A DNA stretch of 64,000 bases from RGIG3701 sp030530205 (GTDB lineage Bacteria > Planctomycetota > Planctomycetia > Pirellulales > Thermoguttaceae), in assembly GCA_030530205.1 (NCBI GenBank), contig JAUMVK010000002.1, forward strand, positions 62,001 through 126,000, given 5' to 3'. Under the pieces are notes generated by a model that saw nothing but the letters and a program-made list of their open reading frames with translations, made no database searches and was not told where the DNA came from. Positions 33,194 to 42,112 of this stretch are shown here, piece by piece (the stretch's first letter is position 1; each line of letters opens with the position of its first letter). Made by a program: the position numbers and the translations under genes.

Positions 33194-36100
33194 ATGCGTA
33201 ACATATCCATTTTTCTGGCAGCTTTGCTGTTTTTCGTGCCTTCCGTTTTCGCGGTAACGTATAACTGGACCGGCGGTGAGGGGACGTGGAACACTTCAAC
33301 CGGCTGGACCCCGGAAGGAATTCCGACCACGAGTGACACGGTGACGGTCACGGAGGGAACGGTTTCTATAGCGGTAACGGACGCACCCAAAGCCCAGACG
33401 CTTACCATCGGTGGTGGGACTGCAGCCGCCCAGGTCAATGCCGCGGCAGACGCAACCGCTTCTTATCTTTCGGGTCTTGCGAATGTCGTCGTCAAGCCCA
33501 ATGGTGTTTTTTACACCGACTCCCTCGGGAACAATAACGGAACCAAAAACGGTCTTTCCGGAAACTGGACGCTCGATGGCGGGACGATCGCTTCAGGGCG
33601 CTTCCTGTATTTCGGGACCGGTTCACTTACCGTGAACAGCGGTGCAATTACCACCGGCGAATTCCGTATCGGTAATGACGTCGGCGGCTCCATGATTCAG
33701 AACGGCGGAACGATCACAACCTCCTCCTGGTTTACGATTGGTGAAAACGGAACCGCTACCTACACCATGACAGGAGGCTCCGCGAAAGCTGGAGGCAACA
33801 CGGTAGTAGGCGTTGCGAACGGTACTGTGGGGGAAATGAATCTTCAGGGAGGCAGTTTTACATCGAACGGCAACTTCATAATTTGCTATTCCGGAAACAA
33901 TTCGACCGCCAAAGGGACACTCAATATTTCCGGCAATGCTTTCGTTACCACTCCTCGGGTTGATGTGAAAGGCTCAAACGCCACACTGACCCTTTCCGAA
34001 AATGGTGTTCTGATCACGGAGTTAATTAATAATGAAGGCGGTACAGTCTCCATCACTTCCGGTTCCCTCTCGGCTGTTTCGCAATCAATGACGGTTCCCG
34101 CGGGTTTCTCTCTCGTTCCGGCGGTCGAATTTGTTGCTGATGTCAAATCGAATGGGACCTCGGAATATATTAAATCGGCAGGCAATCTGGATCTTCAGGG
34201 CCGGCTCATGCCGAATGGAAATTTAACGGCAGGCGCTTCCTACAAACTCGCGGAAGCCGCCAGCTTCACTTTTGGGGACAAGTCGTTCGAACAGTGGGCC
34301 GCCACCATGCCGACGCTGACGCTGACCAACACGGGAACGGAAATTTCCGCGACCGTAACTGGCGGTGATATGTATCTTCGGGCAGACAGTGAGGGGTCAT
34401 GGAACCGTTTCAATAATTGGAACCTGAAATCCGGGGATACCGTCTATGAACGTTACGCGATCCCGTCCAATCTTGACAATGCGTTCGTCGAAGAAGGCAC
34501 CGTCACCGTCAGCGGCGGCTCTTTAGCCAAATCACTCACCATCGGCGGAGGGGAAAATGTCGGAACGGTCAATCTGAATGGTTTGCCGAATAATATTGCC
34601 GACATCGTGGTCAAAGAAAACGGTGTGGTCAATGCGGGTTCCCTGAACGGTATGGCAAATAACTGGACTGTGGACGGCGGAACCATTAAATCCACCGGTA
34701 ACTTCTACTTCGGTACGGCTAATGTGACGGTGAATTCCGGCACGATCGAAGCGTGGCAGTTCCGTATCGCCAACGCGGGAACCGAAGGAAAAATGACCCA
34801 GAATGGCGGTCTGGTCACGACGGCCACTGGCGGAAACTGGTTCACGATTGGTGAAGAAGGTTCCGGTTCCTATACGCTGAATGACGGTATAATGTCCTCT
34901 GGCGCGAATTACGCTATTGGTGTCCACGATGGCTGTGCCGGTACCGTGAACGTCCGCGGCGGTCAGTGCCTGGCCGAAAATGGCACCATCATTCTTGGCT
35001 ACCTTGCCGGTTCCACCGGTACCCTGAATGTGGAAGGCGGGCAGGTCCGTGCCCAGGGAATCCTTCTGGGAAGGGAAGATAACACCACGACGGCGCTGAA
35101 CATTACCGGTGGTGAAGTTCTGGCGACGGCGATCGATAATAACCGTGGAACGATCACGTTCACAGGCGGCGTTCTCGCGGCGTTGGGCGATAATCTGACG
35201 ATTACCAAAGGTTTGAGTGTCGGCAATGGCGCAACGTACCGCGCGGACGTGGCAGGGGAGAACGCCAAGTCGCTGAAAGTCAACGAAACCCTGACGATGG
35301 AAGGCCAGGTCGCCCTTGGCGGCAACCCGGTCCCGGGAACCGAATACACCATCGCGGAAGCGGGAAGCATTAATTATGGTTCTTCCACATTTGATGTCTG
35401 GAAAGATACGGTTCCGCGCCTGACACTCGTCCAGGACGGCAACACGATCAAAGCGACGCTCAAATCCGGCGATCTTTACTGGAACGGCCCGGAAGAAGAT
35501 GGAACCTACACGAACGCGGACAACTGGCAGGTGAAGTATAATGATGCGCTCACTCATGCGTATTCCGAGCCGAACTCGCTCGACAACGTATTTGTCGAGG
35601 CCGGTAAAGTTTACGTGACGGATACAACGACAGCCGCGAAGAAACTCACAGTCGGCGGCGGTACGGAACAGGCGACGATGGTCCTTACTTCTGGCGATGC
35701 TACGAATGCGCTGGCGAACGTTGGATCCATCTCCATTGAGAAGAACGGCACGCTGAAAGCGAACAACAACTCGGCGCCCAATGGAGCGAACAACTACAGC
35801 GGCGAGTGGACGATCAACGGAGGAACGATTGATGCCACTGGCAGAGACTTCTACTTTGGCGACGCGCAGGTCACAATGAACGACGGAGTGATCACTGCTT
35901 CGCAATTCCGTGTTGGCAATGCCGGCACAACGGGTTCTTTCACGATGCACGGCGGAACGATTAACGCCCCTGCTTTCTCGACGGTCGGTGAATCCGGCTC
36001 CGGAACCTTCACCATGGACGGCGGAACCTACAACGCCGGCCGTATGGTGCTGGGAGTGAACGCCAATATTGGCACGTTCAACATCAGCAAAGGAACGCTG

Positions 36101-36913
36101 AATGTTACGGACTTTATGGATGTGGCCTGGACCTGCCAGGGGTACGGTCTCTCGCTTGGTTTCCAGGGCAATACCACGAACAAAGGGATCATGAATGTTA
36201 CTGATGAAGGGGAAGTGAATGTTCCTCACGGCATTATGCTTCAGAACCAGTCCGAACTGAACATCAGCGGTGGAACCGTCACGACCGGTAAACTTGCCCG
36301 GGCTGCTGGAGCGGAAAATTCCGTCATTTCCCTTGATGGCGGCACGCTTAATGTTACGGAACTCAACACTCCCATTTCCTTCACGGGTGGTGTTCTTAAC
36401 GCGGAAAGTGTGAGTGTGACGCTCGGTCAGTCGGGCGGTACGCTTTCCCCGGGCGGTAACGGAGTCATTGGTTCAACCCGCCTCATGGATTATATGGTTG
36501 ATGGCGGTAAGTGGCACATCGACATGACTGTCACGGACATTGACAGCATCTCGATCGACATGGAAGACTGCGATCTTGCCAATCTCGCAGAGATCACCCT
36601 CCAATCACTGGATGGGCAGCTCCTGAATGAAGGGGAAACCACGAAAGACTTCCTCACGTTCACGAACAAAGAACACCCGCTTGATCTGGAACTTGTTAAT
36701 AGCATATTGACCGGTGACAACAGTCAGTTTTATAGTGTTTTTGCGTCGGAGACCGGGTATGCGCTTCAGCGTTTGATGGGTCCCACTCCCCCATCTCCTG
36801 GTGAGGGCACTCCGGAGCCTGCCTCGTGGCTCCTGATGGCTCTGGCTTTCTGCGGACTTGGATTCTGCGGACGGAAAAGACTCAGTAACTCCAAAAGTGA
36901 GGTGAACGCGTGA
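33194..36913 (+). CDS. Large beta-helix surface protein with PEP-CTERM anchor
   Basis: 1239 aa from ATG 33194, chosen for its signal peptide (MRNISIFLAALLFFVPSVFA) and GGAG 6 bp upstream. Three long repeats, each of about 330-400 residues, open with a tryptophan-rich unit (YNWTGGEGTWNTSTGW; YLRADSEGSWNRFNNW; YWNGPEEDGTYTNADNW). Each continues with GGGTAAAQVNL-like strands, an NWTLDGGTI/NWTVDGGTI/EWTINGGTI turn and a FRIGN or FRVGN step. This is the autotransporter-adhesin type of beta-helix. The C-terminus is a PEP-CTERM signal (TPEPASWLLMALAFCGLG, then RKRL). No outer-membrane barrel is present, so the anchor is the export route. It differs from the 3067-7005 protein, which has finer repeats. 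It overlaps the lipoprotein start by 4 bp. Confidence 0.85.
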   Translation: MRNISIFLAALLFFVPSVFAVTYNWTGGEGTWNTSTGWTPEGIPTTSDTVTVTEGTVSIAVTDAPKAQTLTIGGGTAAAQVNAAADATASYLSGLANVVVKPNGVFYTDSLGNNNGTKNGLSGNWTLDGGTIASGRFLYFGTGSLTVNSGAITTGEFRIGNDVGGSMIQNGGTITTSSWFTIGENGTATYTMTGGSAKAGGNTVVGVANGTVGEMNLQGGSFTSNGNFIICYSGNNSTAKGTLNISGNAFVTTPRVDVKGSNATLTLSENGVLITELINNEGGTVSITSGSLSAVSQSMTVPAGFSLVPAVEFVADVKSNGTSEYIKSAGNLDLQGRLMPNGNLTAGASYKLAEAASFTFGDKSFEQWAATMPTLTLTNTGTEISATVTGGDMYLRADSEGSWNRFNNWNLKSGDTVYERYAIPSNLDNAFVEEGTVTVSGGSLAKSLTIGGGENVGTVNLNGLPNNIADIVVKENGVVNAGSLNGMANNWTVDGGTIKSTGNFYFGTANVTVNSGTIEAWQFRIANAGTEGKMTQNGGLVTTATGGNWFTIGEEGSGSYTLNDGIMSSGANYAIGVHDGCAGTVNVRGGQCLAENGTIILGYLAGSTGTLNVEGGQVRAQGILLGREDNTTTALNITGGEVLATAIDNNRGTITFTGGVLAALGDNLTITKGLSVGNGATYRADVAGENAKSLKVNETLTMEGQVALGGNPVPGTEYTIAEAGSINYGSSTFDVWKDTVPRLTLVQDGNTIKATLKSGDLYWNGPEEDGTYTNADNWQVKYNDALTHAYSEPNSLDNVFVEAGKVYVTDTTTAAKKLTVGGGTEQATMVLTSGDATNALANVGSISIEKNGTLKANNNSAPNGANNYSGEWTINGGTIDATGRDFYFGDAQVTMNDGVITASQFRVGNAGTTGSFTMHGGTINAPAFSTVGESGSGTFTMDGGTYNAGRMVLGVNANIGTFNISKGTLNVTDFMDVAWTCQGYGLSLGFQGNTTNKGIMNVTDEGEVNVPHGIMLQNQSELNISGGTVTTGKLARAAGAENSVISLDGGTLNVTELNTPISFTGGVLNAESVSVTLGQSGGTLSPGGNGVIGSTRLMDYMVDGGKWHIDMTVTDIDSISIDMEDCDLANLAEITLQSLDGQLLNEGETTKDFLTFTNKEHPLDLELVNSILTGDNSQFYSVFASETGYALQRLMGPTPPSPGEGTPEPASWLLMALAFCGLGFCGRKRLSNSKSEVNA

Positions 36914-37341
36914 AAAGTCTCAAAATCCTGACAGTTTTGTGCTTTTTGTCCACCTTTCTGTTTTCAGTTGGATGTGGACGTGATCGTAATTCCGGCCCGG
37001 TCGTGAAGTGGTCCGGCACGGTAACTGTCGGGGGAAAACCTATTCCAACGGATTTGCCGGAAGCGTTCATTCTCGTGCGTCCTGCCAACCCGGACCAGCA
37101 TGGAATGGCGGGGCCCACTCAAGGCGTGGTGAATCCTGACGGCACATACCAGCTCAAAGACGTACCGCGGGGCAAAGTGATCGTCCAGTTCCGCCTGATG
37201 CAAAAGACCGGCAAAATGGCAGTCGATCCGGTCACAAAAGATAAGACTGACAAACTGGCCAGTATCGTTCCCAAGGATAAAGCCAAAGGGATCGAAGTCG
37301 AGGCGTCCAGCGATAACAAAAAAATGGACTTTGATTTGTAA
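36910..37341 (+). CDS. Small planctomycete lipoprotein with carboxypeptidase-regulatory-like fold
   Basis: 143 aa with a GTG start that overlaps the preceding TGA (GTGA), so it is translationally coupled to the PEP-CTERM gene. The signal peptide MKSLKILTVLCFLSTFLFSV ends in a lipobox-like VGC, with the lipidated Cys at about 22. The mature part has the beta-sandwich pattern VKWSGTVTVGGKPIP, NPDGTYQLKDVPRGKVIVQF and a Lys-rich C-terminus. Such lipoproteins commonly sit beside DUF1559 genes in planctomycetes; their role is not known. Probably membrane-bound in the periplasm, where it may help place the surface protein. Confidence 0.8.
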   Translation: MKSLKILTVLCFLSTFLFSVGCGRDRNSGPVVKWSGTVTVGGKPIPTDLPEAFILVRPANPDQHGMAGPTQGVVNPDGTYQLKDVPRGKVIVQFRLMQKTGKMAVDPVTKDKTDKLASIVPKDKAKGIEVEASSDNKKMDFDL

Positions 37342-37444
37342 CGAATAACAATATATTTGAGTTTGACCTCAAACGTGTTTTGTTGAACAAGTTCGTTCTT
37401 TCCATTCGTGTATTCGCGATTTACAGGATAAGTGAGAGTTTAAG

Positions 37445-38404
37445 GTGAAAACAAACAAAACATCCGCGTTCACGCTCGTCGAACTTCTCGTGGTGATCGC
37501 CATTATTGGAATGTTGGTCGGTCTGCTTCTCCCGGCGGTTCAGCAGGTTCGAGCTGCCGCGCGGCGTATGCAGTGTTTGAACAATCTGAAACAGCTCGGT
37601 CTCGCTGTAAATAACTACGAATCAACCAACGGTGGATTTCCTATTGGCATGTACACCTTTGATGGAGATAATGTAAACGCCATGGGCCGTGGGGGGGATC
37701 ACTGGCGTAATGACCACAACTGGTACTCACAGATGGGCCCGTACATCGAGCAGCAGGCGTGGTATGATATGATAGACCTTGAAGTTTCCATGTCAATGCC
37801 TGTCAATCTCGAAGCGAGAAAAACAAAAATCTCGATGTTCGCATGTCCTGCGGACATTGGGCTTCAAGAGAATGAATGGAACTCCACAACGTGGGCGCGT
37901 GTGCGTTCAAATTATTGCATTAACTTCGGGAACACCACTTACGGGCAGAGAACCAAGGAGGGCGTTGAGTTCCGCGGCGCACCGGTTCGTCCCCGCCAAA
38001 AGACTCCGATCTCGCGCATTCCGGACGGTTTAAGTAACACTCTGCTTTTCAGTGAAGTTTGTGTCATTCCTACGACCACTGGCTGGGGCGGAAGCATCTC
38101 GGACGTTTCGATTTCACTCGGCTGCGCACTGACGGGCTGGAATCCTCCGAACTCGAAAGTCTCTGATGAAACCTACCAGGGCGTTGTGAACAACGCGGAT
38201 TACACCAGCATGGGCATCCCAAAACCGGTATCGGCCGCCGAAGTGAACCAGGTCATTACGGCCCGAAGTCACCACAGTGGTGGAGTCAACCACGTCCTTT
38301 GTGACGGCTCAGGTGATTTCACCAGCGACTTGATCGATTCCGCTGTTTGGCGGGCTCTTTCTTCTGCGAAAGGCGGCAAGAAAGAGGCGCAAGAGAAAAA
38401 ATAA
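37445..38404 (+). CDS. DUF1559 prepilin-like protein
   Basis: 319 aa, GTG start at 37445 with a GAGAG stretch upstream. The N-terminus is a type IV prepilin signal: after KTSA the mature helix starts at FTLVELLVVIAIIGMLVG, with Glu5. Then AARRMQCLNNLKQLGLAVNNYE, characteristic of the DUF1559 (SBP_bac_10) family, which is strongly expanded in Planctomycetota. The C-terminus carries the H-X9-DG motif (HHSGGVNHVLCDGSGDF). It is cleaved by a prepilin peptidase and probably assembles in a pseudopilus or envelope layer. It follows the lipoprotein by 103 bp, with a small TTTGAG/CTCAAA hairpin between, and is likely in the same operon. Confidence 0.93.
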   Translation: MKTNKTSAFTLVELLVVIAIIGMLVGLLLPAVQQVRAAARRMQCLNNLKQLGLAVNNYESTNGGFPIGMYTFDGDNVNAMGRGGDHWRNDHNWYSQMGPYIEQQAWYDMIDLEVSMSMPVNLEARKTKISMFACPADIGLQENEWNSTTWARVRSNYCINFGNTTYGQRTKEGVEFRGAPVRPRQKTPISRIPDGLSNTLLFSEVCVIPTTTGWGGSISDVSISLGCALTGWNPPNSKVSDETYQGVVNNADYTSMGIPKPVSAAEVNQVITARSHHSGGVNHVLCDGSGDFTSDLIDSAVWRALSSAKGGKKEAQEKK

Positions 38405-38443
38405 TTTTCCGCCATGAATTGACCTTGAAACTGGTTTAATTCC

Positions 38444-38466
38444 AAACACTCGTTTACGGTGTTTTT
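38444..38466 (+). terminator. Weak rho-independent terminator after the DUF1559 gene
   Basis: AAACAC (38444-38449) and GTGTTT (38459-38464) form a 6-bp stem with a 9-nt loop running into TTTTT (38462-38466). Confidence 0.5.
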
Positions 38467-38498
38467 ATTATACCGCGGGTCACGATAAAATTCATGGT

Positions 38499-39629
38499 TT
38501 AAAATTTCTGCTCTCTTTTTTTGGGCGTTTGGTGATATATCTTTTTATAGGCTGCTGCAAAATAGGAGGCGTTGGCGAAGCCGACACGATGTGCAATGAC
38601 TTCTAACGTTAAGTCCGTGTTTTGCAGCAGTTCATTCGCCCGATTCATCTGGACCCGAATGATTTCGTCGTGAACCGTTCGCTCCATTGTTTTCTGAAAG
38701 CGGCATTCCAAAAGACGGCGATTGACCCCCAGTGCGGCTGCGACCCCCTGGACCGTTGTACCGGAACAGGCGTTTTTCCCAATATACTGAAGCGCCTGAT
38801 GTACGATGGAATCACTTACCGCGTAAGAATCCGTAGATTTTCTGACAACGATCTGATTCACCGGAATGATGGTCGGATGTATCGGCGGCGGGTCGCCCAA
38901 CATTAACTTATGGAGCAGCCTTGCGGCCTCGTAACCCGACTGGAACGTATTCACGGCCACACTCGTAAGTGAAACTGGCGAGAGCCGGCATTGAAGTTCA
39001 TCATTATTAACACCCACGACTGCGACATCTTCCGGCACATGAATCTCCGCCTGGCGACACGCCTGAATAACGTAAATCCCCACCAGGTCGTAACAAACCA
39101 CAATCCCACAGGGTTTGGGAAGATTCACCAACCAGTCTTTCAGGACTTTGTAACCGCTCAAACCATTTTTTTGGAGGTCCTCCGGTTCCAGTTCAAGCAC
39201 AGAAACGTTTCCGTTCAAAAATTCGCAAAAAGCGCTTTGCCTCACTCGCGAGAAATATCGGCCGCGAATTCCCACATAGCCAAAATTCTGATAAAAGTGT
39301 TCTTTTAAATGTTCAGCGGCTAACCGGGAACTTGCCGCGTAGTCATGATAAATCGTTGGCAGCCCCGGGAGACGGGTTTCACTCAAATCGACCACCTTTG
39401 CGCCGGTCGCAACCGCAGCTTTTGTCACGACAGGCGTTTGGGAACGTACAATAATTCCATCACCCTTCCAGTCTTTAAGCCAAAGAGGTGTCGGACTGTC
39501 GAGCGCACGTTCTTCGTAATAGATATTCCAGGGCCCATTTTCCCACAAATACTGGGCAATTCCCTGAAGAAGTCCCCTTGAGTAAGCATTGGCGGATTCC
39601 ACCAGTACTGCCACTTTAAAATCTTCCAT
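38499..39629 (-). CDS. XylR-type transcriptional regulator (LacI-like sensor plus AraC HTH)
   Basis: 376 aa from ATG 39629 (MEDFKVAVLVES). The in-frame ATG at 39677 lies before the predicted transcription start and is rejected. Residues 1-265 are a periplasmic-binding-protein-like sensor (ANAYSRGLLQGIAQYLWENG; IYHDYAASSRLAAEHLKE; VAVVGVNNDELQC; TSVAVNTFQSGYEAARLLHKLM). Residues 275-376 are an AraC-type double HTH (VQGVAAALGVNRRLLECRFQ; LTLEVIAHRVGFANASYFAAAYKKIYHQTP). E. coli XylR has this arrangement and activates xylose genes, so a sugar ligand is likely. The target is not evident; the operons nearest are the PEP-CTERM operon and the ABC-F gene. Confidence 0.88.
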   Translation of the reverse strand: MEDFKVAVLVESANAYSRGLLQGIAQYLWENGPWNIYYEERALDSPTPLWLKDWKGDGIIVRSQTPVVTKAAVATGAKVVDLSETRLPGLPTIYHDYAASSRLAAEHLKEHFYQNFGYVGIRGRYFSRVRQSAFCEFLNGNVSVLELEPEDLQKNGLSGYKVLKDWLVNLPKPCGIVVCYDLVGIYVIQACRQAEIHVPEDVAVVGVNNDELQCRLSPVSLTSVAVNTFQSGYEAARLLHKLMLGDPPPIHPTIIPVNQIVVRKSTDSYAVSDSIVHQALQYIGKNACSGTTVQGVAAALGVNRRLLECRFQKTMERTVHDEIIRVQMNRANELLQNTDLTLEVIAHRVGFANASYFAAAYKKIYHQTPKKREQKF

Positions 39630-39679
39630 AAACAGAATTCCAAATGAGGTTCCCCAAAAAACAAAAAAGCCACTCATGA

Positions 39680-39707
39680 ATTATATCACAGACAAGGAAT
39701 TCGTCAA
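39680..39707 (-). promoter_or_regulatory. Sigma70-type promoter of the XylR-like regulator
   Basis: On the minus strand: TTGACG (39707-39702), a 16-bp spacer ending TGTGA, TATAAT (39685-39680). The start of transcription would be near 39673, which fixes ATG 39629 as the start codon. Confidence 0.75.
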
Positions 39708-39779
39708 TATGAGGGAACTTTCATTTAAAGAAAAAAATGGTTCATAGACAAGCGTGCAAAGTCATTTTTTACCCCATTC

Positions 39780-39807
39780 TTGACAATATTTTTAAATCGA
39801 TTATAAT
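39780..39807 (+). promoter_or_regulatory. Consensus sigma70 promoter of the ABC-F gene
   Basis: TTGACA (39780-39785), a 16-bp spacer, TATAAT (39802-39807). The leader to ATG 39871 is about 57 nt. Confidence 0.8.
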
Positions 39808-39870
39808 TTACAAAAATTTTCTGCCAGTCTTGACTTTTAAGCGGGTGGGATGCCGCCCCTCCAAAGCAAT

Positions 39871-41832
39871 ATGAACCTCCTTACAGTTGAAGGCGTACGC
39901 AAGTATTACGGCCCCGACCCGGTCCTTAACGGCGCCGCGTTTGAAATTCATCCCGGTGAAAAAGTCGGTCTGGTCGGGCCGAATGGAACCGGGAAAAGTA
40001 CGCTCATGAAAATCATCGCGGGCCAGGAGGAACCGGACGCGGGGAAAACACAGTTCCACCCCTCCATCCGAGTCGGGTATCTGGAACAGCGGCCGGAATC
40101 GTCGGAACGGACACTTTGGGAAGAGGCGCACCTTGCGCTGGCCGACCTGGTGACGCTTCAAAACGAGGCACTGGCTGTGGCGGAACAGCTCGCCCAGGAG
40201 CCGGACCCGAACCAGCACGAAAAACTCGCCGCAAGGTATGATCGGCTTCAGCAGGAACTTCTGCGGATGGACGCGTACAATCTGGAGTACAAAGTGGAAC
40301 GTGTCCTGCAAGGGCTTGGCTTTCTGAAAAACCAGTGGGAAACCCACGTTTCGGATTTGAGCGGCGGCGAACAGAACCGCCTGATGCTCGCGAAATTGTT
40401 GCTGGCCGAGCCGGACCTGATGCTCCTTGACGAGCCCTCCAACCACTTGGATCTCGACGCGACGGAATGGCTTGAGGAATTTCTCGTCGAGTCGGACGCG
40501 GCGATCCTGGTCGTTTCGCACGACCGTTATTTCCTCGACCGTGTGACGAACCGGACGCTGGAACTTTTTGCCGGTACGATCGACTCGTACACGGGTAACT
40601 TTTCCGCGTATTTGAAGCAGAAAGAGGAACGTCTTCTCGTTCAGCGCCGAACCTATGAGAAGCAACAGGAAGAAATCGCCAAGGCCGAGGATTTCATTCG
40701 CAGAAATCACTACGGCATGAAAGCGGGTCAGGCGGAAGACCGCCGGAAAAAACTGGAACGGATCGAGCGTGTGGACCCACCACGAGAGATTTCCACCCCA
40801 CCGATGGGAATGAAGGCCAAAGACCGCTCCGGCGACATCGTTCTACGGGCGAAAGACCTCAAGAAAGCGTACGACCGCGTACTTTTCCAGAAAGTCAATT
40901 TTCAGATAGAGCGTGGCCAAAGGTGGGGCCTGATCGGGCCGAACGGCAGTGGAAAAACCACCATGCTGCGCTGCCTGCAGGGAATTCTTGAGCCAGACAC
41001 GGGAAGCGTTCAGCTCGGGGCCTGCGTGAAAATCGGCTACTTCGACCAGCAGCTTCTTTCCGTCGATGGGGAAAAATTGGTCGTTGATGCCATTCGACCT
41101 GGCCACAAAGAGATGGATGAGCCAGCCCGGCGCTCACTTTTGGCACGTTTCGGAATCACTGGTGATCAGGTCTTCCAGAAGGTCGAATCGCTGAGCGGTG
41201 GTGAACGCTGCCGTGTCGCAATGGCCCGTCTTGCGAGCGAAGATGCGAATTTCCTGATCCTCGACGAGCCGACGAACCACCTCGATCTCTGGGCGCGTGA
41301 CGCTCTTGAGAAAAACCTCAGTGAGTTTGAGGGGACCGTCCTGTTCGTCAGCCATGACCGGTACTTCATTAACCAGGTCGCAACGCACTTGCTCGTAATG
41401 GAGCCTGACCGTGTTCGCGTGTTTCAGGGAAATTATGACGCTTGGCAGCTGATGAACCAACAGGAAGAAACCACCGCCGCAAAACGAAACACGAAAGACG
41501 ATTTGTGGAAACACGGGCTTCAAAAGCAAAAGGCTTCCACACAGACATCCCAGTCAAAATCTGGTAAGGACACAACGGAAACAGCCAAAACCGCCTCCAA
41601 ACCGGCGCAAAAGCCGAAACGGAAATTTCCCTACAGGAAAGTCGTGGACCTGGAAGATGAAATTTTCATTCGTGAAACGCACGTGGAGGAGCTTCAGAAA
41701 GACCTTTTGGACCCGAAAATCCTACGGGATGGTGAGCGCGTGAAGGCGATCCAGGCGGAAATCGAGGAAGAACAAGCCCTTCTCAAAACGCTTTATGAAC
41801 ATTGGGAAGAAGCGACTGAGCTGAACTGGTAA
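39871..41832 (+). CDS. ABC-F type ATP-binding protein (Uup/Ettα-like)
   Basis: 653 aa from ATG 39871 (MNLLTVEGVRKYYG); an in-frame ATG at 39850 adds only seven residues. Two soluble ABC cassettes without membrane segments. First: Walker A GLVGPNGTGKST, signature LSGGEQNRL, Walker B LMLLDEPSNHLD. The linker (P-site tRNA interaction motif region) includes a charged helix pair around KQKEERLLVQRRTYEKQQEE. Second: Walker A GLIGPNGSGKTT, signature LSGGERCRV, Walker B FLILDEPTNHLD. The C-terminus is a Lys/Thr-rich linker and a coiled coil (VVDLEDEIFIRETHVEELQKD), the Uup-type CTD. ABC-F proteins act on the ribosome or on DNA branch structures in the cytoplasm; the exact subfamily is uncertain. It has its own promoter. 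Confidence 0.92.
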   Translation: MNLLTVEGVRKYYGPDPVLNGAAFEIHPGEKVGLVGPNGTGKSTLMKIIAGQEEPDAGKTQFHPSIRVGYLEQRPESSERTLWEEAHLALADLVTLQNEALAVAEQLAQEPDPNQHEKLAARYDRLQQELLRMDAYNLEYKVERVLQGLGFLKNQWETHVSDLSGGEQNRLMLAKLLLAEPDLMLLDEPSNHLDLDATEWLEEFLVESDAAILVVSHDRYFLDRVTNRTLELFAGTIDSYTGNFSAYLKQKEERLLVQRRTYEKQQEEIAKAEDFIRRNHYGMKAGQAEDRRKKLERIERVDPPREISTPPMGMKAKDRSGDIVLRAKDLKKAYDRVLFQKVNFQIERGQRWGLIGPNGSGKTTMLRCLQGILEPDTGSVQLGACVKIGYFDQQLLSVDGEKLVVDAIRPGHKEMDEPARRSLLARFGITGDQVFQKVESLSGGERCRVAMARLASEDANFLILDEPTNHLDLWARDALEKNLSEFEGTVLFVSHDRYFINQVATHLLVMEPDRVRVFQGNYDAWQLMNQQEETTAAKRNTKDDLWKHGLQKQKASTQTSQSKSGKDTTETAKTASKPAQKPKRKFPYRKVVDLEDEIFIRETHVEELQKDLLDPKILRDGERVKAIQAEIEEEQALLKTLYEHWEEATELNW

Positions 41833-41842
41833 TTCTTCATAA

Positions 41843-41877
41843 GGTGGACGAAAAACGGATGGTACCATTCGTCCACC
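41843..41877 (+). terminator. Stem-loop after the ABC-F gene
   Basis: GGTGGACGAA (41843-41852) and TTCGTCCACC (41868-41877) form a perfect 10-bp stem starting 10 bp after the stop. There is no U-run, so it may be an RNA-stabilising or rho-assisted structure, not a classical terminator. Confidence 0.5.
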
Positions 41878-42060
41878 CCAGATTTCTACTCAATATGGAA
41901 CCACTATCTGCCCTGTGCCATGCGAGCCGGGATGGAGGCTGGATGAACCAATCCATGGACTGCCGTTCAGCGCGATGCAGTTACTGCGATCCTGGGAGCA
42001 GGCTCACACTGCTTGACCACGGTGTTGTTTTATCGCTCGACCAAGATGATTAAGTTTTAA

Positions 42061-42087
42061 GGGAGAGGAGGCTCAGCCTCGTTTCCC
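42061..42087. repeat. Intergenic palindrome upstream of the aldo-keto reductase
   Basis: GGGAGAGGAGGCT and AGCCTCGTTTCCC are inverted around one base with 12 of 13 pairs. It stands 26 bp before ATG 42113. It resembles repeat A in design (a palindrome with G-run and C-run flanks) but not in sequence. No gene is seen in 41878-42112. Confidence 0.45.
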
Positions 42088-42112
42088 GGTATATGTTTTT
42101 AGAGGAATACAA

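Noticed and set aside
39630..39677. Upstream start for the XylR-like regulator
   Set aside because: The promoter at 39680-39707 predicts transcription starting near 39673, so the ATG at 39677 would not be in the mRNA.
41844..42053. 69-codon frame after the ABC-F gene
   Set aside because: Its start lies in the stem-loop 41843-41877, there is no ribosome site, and the composition looks non-coding.
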